A DNA stretch of 6,576 bases. Source: Chloroflexota bacterium (GTDB lineage Bacteria > Chloroflexota > Anaerolineae > UBA4142). Location of the stretch: positions 1-6,576 of the forward strand of contig JAMCRS010000124.1 of assembly GCA_023380675.1 (NCBI GenBank), read 5' to 3'. The notes below the pieces were generated by a model. That model saw only the letters and a program-made list of their open reading frames with translations, made no database searches and was not told where the DNA came from. The first letter of the stretch is position 1. Each line of letters begins with the position of its first letter. The translations under genes were made by a program, and so were the position numbers. Positions 1 through 6,160 of this stretch are shown piece after piece.

Positions 1-216
1 GACCGCATTCTAGGCGCGCGGCGGTACATGTCGCACGAGATCAAGCTCATTTTCGATGCCCGGATCGTCGGTCAGGCTGCAACGGTCTTGACCCAGCCTT
101 TGCAGGAGAAAGCGCCGCCCCGGCTCGCGCTCGATTTGATCGACGCGGTCGAGCCGGGCACCGTGCTCGTGATCGCGGTCGGCGGAGAACGAAAAGAGAT
201 TGGCGCGTGGGGCGGC
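1..216 (+). pseudogene. RraA / HMG-aldolase-like gene, broken 5' portion
   Basis: Frame 1 reads openly from the first base and matches the N-terminal half of the RraA-like family (class II HMG/CHA aldolases, oxaloacetate decarboxylases and the RNase E inhibitor RraA). The recognisable run is a YMSHEI segment, then DARIVGQAATV, then AVEPGTVLVIAVGG, then an AWGG at 205-216. In intact members AWGG is followed by a long glycine/alanine-rich helix and a VxDGxxRD substrate and metal site. Here all of that is missing: the sequence turns into a KDG kinase in another frame at about 213. The beginning of the gene lies before the window. Since the active-site half is gone, the product cannot be a working aldolase. 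The assignment rests on motif recognition only. In a sugar-acid cluster an RraA-like pyruvate-forming aldolase or decarboxylase would be a natural neighbour. Confidence 0.65.
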
Positions 217-950
217 TGGCCGACGTGCCGGCGTTCTAGCGCGGTTGGGGGGCGACGCTTGCAATTTCGTCGTGGCGGCTCGGCGCGAAGATCGGCTTTA
301 TCACGCGACTTGGACGACGAGTTCGGCCGGTGCTTGCTCGACTTGTGGAGCCGCGAGGGAATCGACGCCAGTCGAGTGGCCATTGACGCCGAGAGATACA
401 CAGGCATATACTTCATTTGCCTCCTTGGCGACGGCGGCCACGATTTCACGTACTACCGGTCAGGCTCGGCCGCCAGCCAGCTTCGACCTCAAGACCTCGA
501 CTATGTCGCGGACGCGCGCGTCCTGCACGTCAGCGGTATCACACAGGCCATCAGCCGCAGCGCCTGCGATGCGTGTTTCGCCGCGATGGACGCGGCCCAT
601 CAGGCGGGGCGACTCGTGAGTTACGATCCAAATGTTCGTCTCAAGCTCTGGTCGCGGGATACGGCGCGCAGTCGTCGACCATACGCTGAGCCGGGCGGAT
701 ATCGCTCTCCCCAGCCTGGAGGATGCGAGCTGGATTCTCGAACGCGACCGACCCGAGTCGATCGTAGAGGCGATCCTGGAAAGGCCCGCGATTCGTCGCG
801 CTCAAGCTGGGCGCCGATGGCTGTATCGTCGGCGCGTTGACGTGCACCGGCGCGGGCACGGTGGCGCCTCTTCCGACGCGCGAACAGGCGCTCGATCTGT
901 TGGCCCGACGCGACGGTGAGGCTAGGCAATCTGCTGCGGAGAGAGGTTGA
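213..950 (+). pseudogene. Decayed PfkB-family 2-keto-3-deoxygluconate kinase
   Basis: Pieces of one KDG kinase are spread over all three forward frames in the correct order. Frame 3 (213-236) reads RLADVPAF. Frame 2 (from about 240) reads ARLGGDACNFVVAA. Frame 3 (279-311) reads LGAKIGFITRL. Frame 1 (313-669) reads DDEFGRCLLDLW, then YTGIYF, YYRSGSAAS, VLHVSGITQAIS and SYDPNVRLKLW. Frame 2 (668-781) reads AVVDHTLSRADIALPSLEDA. Frame 3 (783-950) reads VALKLGADGCIV and then GTVAPLPTREQALDLL, ending at TGA 948-950. That makes five frameshifts. In addition, GADGCIV runs directly into what looks like the C-terminal helix, so about 60 residues are lost, including the GAGD anion hole and catalytic aspartate. 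The first 25 or so residues, with the usual start motif, are also gone. It is not functional. The residual motifs (YDPN, RLKLW) place it in a different KDG kinase subgroup from the intact kinase at 3272. Confidence 0.85.
938..946 (+). promoter_or_regulatory. Ribosome binding site deciding the DUF362 start
   Basis: The purine run GGAGAGAGG lies 5 bases before the ATG at 952. This favours 952 over the in-frame GTG at 916, which would add 12 residues that overlap the tail of the kinase pseudogene and has no comparable purine-rich leader. The site itself sits in the last codons of the dead kinase. Confidence 0.7.
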
Positions 951-951
951 G

Positions 952-1902
952 ATGCGGCAAGAAGAATTCCTACAGATGGAGCGCGTCGTACAAGAGGTGA
1001 CCGACTGGCGGCACCGTCCGGCGAATGTGTATACGTCCAACGGGCAGGTCGTCGTGTCCAAGGTCTCCACGCGCGACCGGGACATGGGATCGGCGGTAAG
1101 ACAGGCGGTAGGGCTGATCGGCGGACTGCGGCGGGCGTTTACGCCGCGTGATCGGGTGTTGCTCAAGGCGAACTTTAACAGTGACGACCCGTACCCGGCT
1201 TCGACCGATCTCGAGTTCCTGGCCGCCGTGGTCGAGTTTTTCCGCGCCGAGGGAGTCTCGGACTTGGCCCTGGGCGAGCGGTCGGGCTGGCCGTGGATGC
1301 CGACCGCTCGCGTGCTTGAAGAAATGCGGGTATTTGAGGTTGCGCGTGCGCTCGACTTGTCCGTCATTGATTTCGACTCCGGGCCGTGGATGGACGTCGA
1401 GCTCGGAGCGGGCGCGCGTTGGTGGACCAAAGCCGGCTATCATCGTTCGCTCAAAGATTTTACAAAGATCGTATATCTGCCTTGCATGAAACACCATTTT
1501 CTGGCCGGCTTTACGATGAGTCTCAAGCTCACCGTCGGCCTTACACACCCGGTCGACATGCAGTACATGCATGCCGATTACGACCAGGGCAAGGCCGACG
1601 AGCCGATGTACCTCAAGATGCTCGAGCTGAGCCTGCCGGTGGGGCCGGATCTGATCATCATGGACGGTCGCAAATCGTTCGTCACCGGCGGCCCGGACAA
1701 TGGAGAGGTCGTCGAACCGAACGTGATCCTCGCTTCCGGCGACCGCATCGCCATCGACGCGGAGGGTCTCGGGATACTGAAATCGTATCCGCGTGACAAT
1801 TTGATCACGGCCCCCGTGTGGGAAACGCCGATCATCCGCCGCGCGGTCGAGCTGGGACTGGGAGTCAAAGGCCCGGCCGGTTACCGCGTGGTCGCCGCAT
1901 AG
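952..1902 (+). CDS. DUF362 domain-containing protein
   Basis: A 316-residue protein recognised as DUF362 from three conserved blocks. The first is VLLKANFN (69-76), followed by a helix ending in GVSDLALGER (101-110), the family's usual lysine-asparagine loop and following strand. The second is LPCMKHHFLAGFTMSLKLTVGL (176-197), with the conserved K/H and SLK positions. The third is IMDGRKSFVTGGPDNGEVV (236-254), followed by DRIAIDAEG (264-272). Many DUF362 proteins carry a 4Fe-4S ferredoxin domain; this one does not, and Cys178 is its only cysteine. There is no signal peptide or membrane segment, so it is probably cytosolic. The function of the family is not established. The gene begins 2 bases after the kinase pseudogene ends and is followed after 11 bases by a small helical protein, so it is likely the first intact gene of the operon. 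Family call is firm; role unknown. Confidence 0.88.
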   Translation: MRQEEFLQMERVVQEVTDWRHRPANVYTSNGQVVVSKVSTRDRDMGSAVRQAVGLIGGLRRAFTPRDRVLLKANFNSDDPYPASTDLEFLAAVVEFFRAEGVSDLALGERSGWPWMPTARVLEEMRVFEVARALDLSVIDFDSGPWMDVELGAGARWWTKAGYHRSLKDFTKIVYLPCMKHHFLAGFTMSLKLTVGLTHPVDMQYMHADYDQGKADEPMYLKMLELSLPVGPDLIIMDGRKSFVTGGPDNGEVVEPNVILASGDRIAIDAEGLGILKSYPRDNLITAPVWETPIIRRAVELGLGVKGPAGYRVVAA

Positions 1903-1913
1903 GAAATCGAACC

Positions 1914-2225
1914 ATGCCTGAAGAGTCCTACTTGCAACGAGCCATTGACGATACCAGGAGCTCAGTGGTGGCCGCGCCGGATGCGCAGCGTGAGGAGCTG
2001 GACCGCTTGATCAAAGATCTGGAAGAGGCCGGGACGAGCTTGTTCGTGCGCACCGCCGAGGCCAAACCGATGCTCGAACGCTGCGCGGGCAGCGCGCATG
2101 TGCTGGCGCAGGCGGCCGCGAGCGGGGCCTGGGACGCCGCGGCCGAGACGGCCTTTAAGGAATTCGAGCGCGCGGTGACCAAGCTGCGCAACACGATACT
2201 CGTCCGCACGCAGCGGGCGACCTGA
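1914..2225 (+). CDS. Small helical protein of unknown function
   Basis: A 103-residue protein that I do not recognise. The open frame extends back to an ATG at 1818, but that would overlap the DUF362 gene by 85 bases. The ATG at 1914 lies 11 bases after the DUF362 stop, with an AGGA at 1901-1904 upstream, so it is preferred. The sequence is rich in Ala, Glu, Arg and Leu, with almost no proline or glycine, and looks all-helical: roughly residues 5-18, 22-40 (DAQREELDRLIKDLEEAG), 47-70 and 72-98. Charged and hydrophobic residues alternate in a way that suits an antiparallel helical bundle or coiled coil. There is no signal peptide, membrane segment or metal motif; the single cysteine is Cys57. 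Codon use and GC content match the flanking genes, so the frame is probably real. Its position directly behind the DUF362 gene suggests a partner or accessory subunit, which is inference only. Confidence 0.72.
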   Translation: MPEESYLQRAIDDTRSSVVAAPDAQREELDRLIKDLEEAGTSLFVRTAEAKPMLERCAGSAHVLAQAAASGAWDAAAETAFKEFERAVTKLRNTILVRTQRAT

Positions 2226-2250
2226 CCGTTGCGGCATAAGGCTAACGCAA

Positions 2251-3240
2251 ATGCAGACACGCAAGCTGGGTTGGACTGATTTGAATTTGACCACCGTCGG
2301 TTTTGGCGCGTGGGCAATCGGCGGCGGTGATTGGCTATGGAGCTGGGGAGCGCAAGACGACCGCGATTCGATCGCCGCGATTCGCCATGCGCTGGACCTG
2401 GGCGTGAATTGGATCGACACCGCGGCCGTCTACGGACTCGGACATTCAGAGACCGTCGTCGGACATGCGCTGCAGGGCCTCAGCCACAAGCCGTTCGTCG
2501 CGACCAAGTGCAGTCTGGTCTGGGATTCGCTCAAGAACGTCTCCAACTGCCTGAAACGCGACAGCGTGCTGGCCGAAGTGGACGCGAGCCTGAACCGTCT
2601 GCAGGTGGACGTGATCGATCTCTATCAAATTCACTGGCCGAGCCCCGACCCGGATATCGAGGAGGGGTGGGCGGCGATCGGAGAAGCGATCCGGGCGGGC
2701 AAGGTCCGGTATGCGGGGGTTTCGAATTTCGACGTTGCGCAGCTGCGGCGGGCCCAGGCCGTTCACCCGGTGGCGTCGCTCCAGCCGCCGTACAGCATGT
2801 TGGCCCGCGGGGTCGAGACCGAGCTGCTGGCCTTCTGCGCCGAACATCGGATCGGAGTGGTCGCCTACAGTCCGATGCAAAAAGGCCTCTTGACCGGCGC
2901 ATTCACACTCGAGCGCGCCAGCAATCTCGCGTCGGATGATCACCGGCGAAGCGACCCCGACTTTCGGGAACCGCGCCTCACGGCGCACCTGGAGCTCGTC
3001 GACGCATTAAGACCCATCGCGGAGCGATACGGCCGTTCCGTCGCCCAGCTTGCGATCGCGTGGGTGCTCCGCCGACCCGAGGTCACCGCGGCCATCGTAG
3101 GCGCCCGAACTCCTCAGCAGATCGACGAGACCCTCGGGGGCGGGGATTGGACGCTGTCGGCGGCCGACGCGCAGGAGATCGAGGTGCTGCTCGGCGATCA
3201 CGACCGCAAGCTGGCGCAGTCTCCCGCGGCGGCCTCGTAG
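2251..3240 (+). CDS. Aldo/keto reductase
   Basis: A 329-residue NAD(P)H-dependent oxidoreductase of the AKR (TIM-barrel) superfamily, of the usual length. The catalytic tetrad is complete: Asp56 and Tyr61 in WIDTAAVYGLGHSE, Lys86 in VATKC, and His128 in YQIHWP. Other family marks are KVRYAGVSNF before the cofactor region, a VVAYSPMQKGLLTG segment, and near the C-terminus VTAAIVGARTPQQIDE, the loop that holds the 2'-phosphate or adenine end of the nucleotide. The style resembles the bacterial AKR groups that include general stress reductases and sugar dehydrogenases acting on free aldoses. Next to a KDG kinase and a KDPG aldolase it most plausibly oxidises an aldose to an aldonolactone or reduces a uronate or keto sugar. 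Substrate and direction cannot be read from sequence. The start is supported by AAGG at 2238-2241, 25 bases after the preceding stop. Confidence 0.93.
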   Translation: MQTRKLGWTDLNLTTVGFGAWAIGGGDWLWSWGAQDDRDSIAAIRHALDLGVNWIDTAAVYGLGHSETVVGHALQGLSHKPFVATKCSLVWDSLKNVSNCLKRDSVLAEVDASLNRLQVDVIDLYQIHWPSPDPDIEEGWAAIGEAIRAGKVRYAGVSNFDVAQLRRAQAVHPVASLQPPYSMLARGVETELLAFCAEHRIGVVAYSPMQKGLLTGAFTLERASNLASDDHRRSDPDFREPRLTAHLELVDALRPIAERYGRSVAQLAIAWVLRRPEVTAAIVGARTPQQIDETLGGGDWTLSAADAQEIEVLLGDHDRKLAQSPAAAS

Positions 3241-3271
3241 CTGAATCCATTTACAGGGGCATTCTGGACCC

Positions 3272-4252
3272 ATGTATGACCTAGTCACGTTTGGCGAATC
3301 CATGATCCGGCTGACGCCGCCGGAGTATCGACGAATCGAGCAGGCCCGCGAGTTCCAGGTTGGAGTCAGCGGCGCGGAGTTGAATACCGCGACTGGGGCG
3401 TCCCGCCTGGGTCTCAAGACCGCGTGGGTCTCGCGCCTAGTCGACAGTCCGCCCGGCCGCCTGATCGCGAACAGCGCACGCGAGCAGCAGGTGGACGTGT
3501 CGAACGTGATCTGGACGAAAGAAGGGCGCGTCGGATTGTACTATTATGAAATGGGGGCCTCGACGCGCGCGAGCCAGGTGCTGTACGACCGGCAGCACTC
3601 TGCGATGAGCGAGCTCAAGCCCGGCGAGATCGACTGGGAACCGATCCTGCGGGACACGCGGGCGCTCCACGTCAGCGGGATTACGCCGGCGCTCAGCCCG
3701 AGCTGCGGACAAGCGGTGGTCGAGGCGCTCAATGCGGCCCGGCTCGCCGGCTGCAGCATCAGCTTCGACGTCAATTACCGTTCGCGGTTGTGGAGTCGCA
3801 CGGAGGCGCGTGACTATCTGAGCGGGATTCTGGGGCTCGTGACGATCCTGTTCACGACCCAGGACGAAGCCGAGGCAGTCTTTGGCGTCCGGGATGACGC
3901 CGAAGCGGTTGCCCGGACGCTCGCTCAGCAGTTCCACATCCCGGTCGTCGCCATCACCCAACGCGAGGCGCCGACGGTGCTGCGCGGCCGGTGGAGCAGC
4001 CTCGCCCACTGCGACGGGTGCGTCTATCGCGGCAGGGTGATCGAGTTGGAGCTGGTCGATCGGATGGGCTCGGGGGACGCGTACGACGCCGGCTTTCTAT
4101 ACGGCTACTTGACCGGGGACGTCCAGAAGGCGATCGCGTACGGCGATGCGATGTCCGCGCTCAAGCATTCCGTTCCAGGCGACTATACGTGGGTCACGCC
4201 GGCTGAAGTGGCGGCGCAGGTGGACAACGCCCAGACCAAAATCCAGAGGTAG
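3272..4252 (+). CDS. kdgK: 2-keto-3-deoxygluconate kinase (PfkB family), intact
   Basis: A 326-residue ribokinase-fold sugar kinase that should phosphorylate 2-keto-3-deoxygluconate (or a C4 epimer) to the 6-phosphate using ATP. It opens with the standard MYDLVTFGESMIRL. The substrate region shows GLYYYEMGASTRAS (88-101), typical of KDG kinases, and then ALHVSGITPALS (131-142) and SFDVNYRSRLW (164-174). The PfkB signature near the C-terminus is DRMGSGDAYDAGF (263-275), with GSGD replacing the commoner GAGD and Asp269 as catalytic base. The C-terminal ALKHSVPGDYTWVTPAEV (296-313) is also characteristic of KDG kinases. The ribosome binding site is weak: an AGGGG at 3253-3257 lies rather far from the ATG, so translation may depend partly on the upstream gene. 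It is directly followed by its pathway partner, the KDPG aldolase. It is clearly a different subtype from the dead kinase at 213-950. A 2-keto-3-deoxygalactonate preference cannot be excluded. Confidence 0.92.
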   Translation: MYDLVTFGESMIRLTPPEYRRIEQAREFQVGVSGAELNTATGASRLGLKTAWVSRLVDSPPGRLIANSAREQQVDVSNVIWTKEGRVGLYYYEMGASTRASQVLYDRQHSAMSELKPGEIDWEPILRDTRALHVSGITPALSPSCGQAVVEALNAARLAGCSISFDVNYRSRLWSRTEARDYLSGILGLVTILFTTQDEAEAVFGVRDDAEAVARTLAQQFHIPVVAITQREAPTVLRGRWSSLAHCDGCVYRGRVIELELVDRMGSGDAYDAGFLYGYLTGDVQKAIAYGDAMSALKHSVPGDYTWVTPAEVAAQVDNAQTKIQR

Positions 4253-4258
4253 CAGGCG

Positions 4259-4921
4259 ATGAACAAGGATGAACAACTGCAGTTTATGCTCGAGCACGGA
4301 ATCGTCGCGATCGTGCGCATCAAGGAACCGAGCGAGCTGGTGCGCGTCGCCCAGGCGATACAAGCTGGTGGAGTCCGAGTCATCGAGTTCACCATGACCA
4401 CGCCGAACGCATTGGACGCGATCCGCGAACTTGCCGCGCAGTGGGGAGAGCGGATTCTTCTGGGCGCCGGGACGGTGCTCGACCCCGAGACGGGGCGGGC
4501 CGCGTTTCTGGCCGGGGCGCAGTTTCTGGTCGCGCCTAACTTTAATCCGGAACTCATTCACATGGCGCGGCGTTACGGCAAGATCGTCGTGCCGGGCGCT
4601 TTTACGCCGACCGAAATCCTCGCCGCGTGGGAGTGCGGCGCCGATATCGTCAAGGTCTTTCCCGCGACCGCCGTCGGTCCGCAGTACATCAAGGATGTGC
4701 TGGCGCCGCTGCCTCAGATCCGCCTGCTGCCGACGGGCGGAGTAAGCCTGGAAAACATCGAGCAGTTCATCCTGGCCGGTGCCTGCGCCGTCGCCGTCGG
4801 CGGCAATCTGGTGGACTCGAAAATGGTGCGCGAAAAAAACTGGGACGCGCTGACGGAAAACGCCCGGCGTTACGCCCAGGCGGTCAGCCGCGCGCGCGGA
4901 CCAAAGTCGGTCCGGTCATGA
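4259..4921 (+). CDS. eda: 2-keto-3-deoxy-6-phosphogluconate (KDPG) aldolase
   Basis: A 220-residue class I aldolase that cleaves KDPG to pyruvate and glyceraldehyde 3-phosphate, or the galacto epimer KDPGal; some family members also act on 4-hydroxy-2-oxoglutarate. The trimeric TIM-barrel family is clear: GIVAIVRIKEP (14-24) with Arg20, VIEFTMTTP (41-49) with the catalytic Glu43, LLGAGTVLDP (67-76), APNFNPELI (92-100), PGAFTPTEI (112-120) and DIVKVFPA (129-136), with Lys132 the Schiff-base lysine. These correspond to Glu45 and Lys133 of the E. coli enzyme. LLPTGGVSLENI (156-167) is the phosphate-binding loop. Length is normal for the family. The gene starts 6 bases after the kinase stop, which supports co-translation and a shared pathway. 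Its stop overlaps an ATG (ATGA at 4918-4921) in the frame of the next gene. Confidence 0.95.
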   Translation: MNKDEQLQFMLEHGIVAIVRIKEPSELVRVAQAIQAGGVRVIEFTMTTPNALDAIRELAAQWGERILLGAGTVLDPETGRAAFLAGAQFLVAPNFNPELIHMARRYGKIVVPGAFTPTEILAAWECGADIVKVFPATAVGPQYIKDVLAPLPQIRLLPTGGVSLENIEQFILAGACAVAVGGNLVDSKMVREKNWDALTENARRYAQAVSRARGPKSVRS

Positions 4922-4926
4922 ACCTA

Positions 4927-4936
4927 AAGGAAGGAG
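4927..4936 (+). promoter_or_regulatory. Strong ribosome binding site for the GntR regulator
   Basis: AAGGAAGGAG ends 5 bases before the ATG at 4942, an ideal distance. A competing in-frame ATG at 4918 overlaps the aldolase stop as ATGA but has no close purine run; starting there would put this site inside the coding sequence. I therefore take 4942 as the main start, with 4918 possible through translational coupling. Confidence 0.7.
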
Positions 4937-4941
4937 AAGTG

Positions 4942-5715
4942 ATGAATGCTTCACCTCATCCATTTGTGCCCGAGTCGATTCGTCGGGACACGCCGATCCC
5001 GCTTCACTATCAACTGACCGAGCTGTTGAGTCAGGAGATCGAGTCGGGCCGCTGGGTCGTCGGAGAGCGGATTCCGACCGAAGAGGAGTTGTGCGAGCAG
5101 TTCCGTCTGAGCCGGACCACGGTTCGCAAAGCGATGGATGCCCTGGTCAATCAGGGGCGCCTGAACCGGGAAAAGGGCCGAGGCACTTTTGTTGCCAAGC
5201 CAAAACTGGTCGAGGAATTTGTGAACCGGCCGGTCGGCTTTTTCGAAGACATGGCGACGCGGGGGATCGCCGTCTGCAATGCGACCTGCGACATGCAGGT
5301 GATCGAGCCGTCGGCGCCGATCGCCCGGGAACTGGACCTGCGGCCCGGCGAGACCGTGATCAAGATCGAGCGGCTGAGGTGCATCGAGAGCCGACCGATC
5401 CTGTTCGTGACCTCTTATCTGCCCTATGCCAAATGCCCCGGCGTCTTGCACGAGGACTTAGCCAACACGGGCCTCTATACCATTCTGCACGACAAATACG
5501 GACTCAAGATCGTCAGCGCGCGGCGGTTTGTTGAAGCGGTCGCGGCGAACAAATACGAGGCCGAAAAGCTCAAGATCAAGCGCGGGGCACCTCTGCTGCT
5601 TGTGGACAGCACGGTCTTTTTGGAGGACGGGAGGCCGATCGAGTACTTTAAGGCACGGCACCGCGGCGACCGCACGCGCCTGATCGTGGAATCGTTCAGC
5701 TACGATGGAAAATAG
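4942..5715 (+). CDS. GntR-family transcriptional regulator with UTRA domain (HutC subfamily)
   Basis: A 257-residue one-component regulator. Residues about 18-86 form the winged helix: PIPLHYQLTELL, then GERIPTEEELCEQF (41-54) and the recognition helix region LSRTTVRKAMDALVNQG (56-72), with the wing at KGRGTFV (78-84). Residues about 95-250 form the UTRA ligand domain, recognised by its start at RPVGFFEDM, the LRPGETVIKIERLR strand pair, TSYLPY, and the late GRPIEYFKARHRGDR segment. HutC-type proteins usually repress a catabolic operon until a sugar, sugar phosphate or amino-acid metabolite binds the UTRA domain. The gene sits within the operon between the aldolase and the cupin, so autoregulation with the pathway is expected; KDG, KDPG or the incoming sugar acid are natural effectors by inference. 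No operator is convincingly visible in the gaps. The longer open frame back to 4627 overlaps the aldolase and is not used. Confidence 0.93.
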   Translation: MNASPHPFVPESIRRDTPIPLHYQLTELLSQEIESGRWVVGERIPTEEELCEQFRLSRTTVRKAMDALVNQGRLNREKGRGTFVAKPKLVEEFVNRPVGFFEDMATRGIAVCNATCDMQVIEPSAPIARELDLRPGETVIKIERLRCIESRPILFVTSYLPYAKCPGVLHEDLANTGLYTILHDKYGLKIVSARRFVEAVAANKYEAEKLKIKRGAPLLLVDSTVFLEDGRPIEYFKARHRGDRTRLIVESFSYDGK

Positions 5716-5749
5716 CGGCGGGGACTAGATCAGAGACTGGAGGATTCGC

Positions 5750-6130
5750 ATGGAATGCAAACGGGTTCATGCTAGCCAAGTCCCGGTGGAGGTCGGACCG
5801 AACGCGTTCGCCAAACTGCTGCGCGAGTCCGGCGACAATATCCGGCGCGACGTGTTCACCTTGCTGCGGCCGGAAGAGACCGAGTCCGGCGCCCTGCTGG
5901 CTGGCTATACGATCGTCTACCCCGGCTGCACGACGAAGGGGCACACGCATCCCGACCGCGAGGAGGTCTATTATTTTGTGCGCGGCCGAGGCGTCATGAT
6001 CGCCGACGGCAAAGAAACGGACGTCGCCGCCGGCGACATGTACTACCTGCCGTTCGGGCCGCTCCACACGACTCGCAATCCCAACGACGTTCCGCTCGAA
6101 TTCTTTTGGGTTGTCATCCAAAAGCACTAG
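5750..6130 (+). CDS. Single-domain cupin, probable metal-dependent sugar-processing enzyme
   Basis: A 126-residue protein made of one conserved beta-barrel cupin domain. Both classical motifs are exact. Motif 1 is Gly59-x5-His65-x-His67-x4-Glu72-x6-Gly79; motif 2 is Gly95-x5-Pro101-x-Gly103-x2-His106-x3-Asn110. The four metal ligands should be His65, His67, Glu72 and His106. The TKGHTHPDREEVYYFVRGRG context resembles the small cupin phosphoglucose isomerases and related sugar isomerases or epimerases, though that is suggestive and not specific. In a sugar-acid operon a small cupin could isomerise a uronate or epimerise the pathway sugar; a dioxygenase or simple binding role is possible. The start is supported by GGAGG at 5739-5743, 6 bases before the ATG. 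There is no signal peptide. The following gene begins 30 bases downstream. Confidence 0.88.
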   Translation: MECKRVHASQVPVEVGPNAFAKLLRESGDNIRRDVFTLLRPEETESGALLAGYTIVYPGCTTKGHTHPDREEVYYFVRGRGVMIADGKETDVAAGDMYYLPFGPLHTTRNPNDVPLEFFWVVIQKH

Positions 6131-6160
6131 GCGCCTGCCGTCAACCGCCAGGAGGGGATC

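Noticed and set aside
28..840. A single 270-residue open frame read as one gene
   Set aside because: Its first part is RraA-like, its middle is kinase-like, and its ends (about 217-310 and after 670) are low-complexity Arg/Ser-rich out-of-frame translation. It is a chance frame through two broken genes.
213..950. Frameshifts as pure sequencing or assembly error
   Set aside because: Not fully excluded, but errors would have to cluster in this segment alone, and they do not explain the loss of the GAGD region or the RraA-kinase junction.
916..951. GTG start for DUF362 at 916
   Set aside because: It overlaps the end of the kinase pseudogene and lacks a good purine leader, whereas ATG 952 has GGAGAGAGG at ideal spacing.
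1027..1034. GTGTATAC, matching the GTnTAnAC pattern of HutC-type GntR operators
   Set aside because: It lies inside the DUF362 coding sequence (Asn-Val-Tyr-Thr codons), is a short common match, and has no second copy in an intergenic gap that I could find. It cannot be supported as an operator.
621..1430. Long minus-strand open frame of 269 residues
   Set aside because: It is antisense to the kinase remnant and to DUF362. It is rich in Arg and Ser, shows no family motifs, and is typical of shadow frames in GC-rich DNA.
5716..5749. Possible terminator or promoter between the regulator and the cupin
   Set aside because: There is no GC-rich hairpin followed by a T run and no convincing -35/-10 pair in the 34 bases. 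The gap mainly holds the cupin ribosome binding site.
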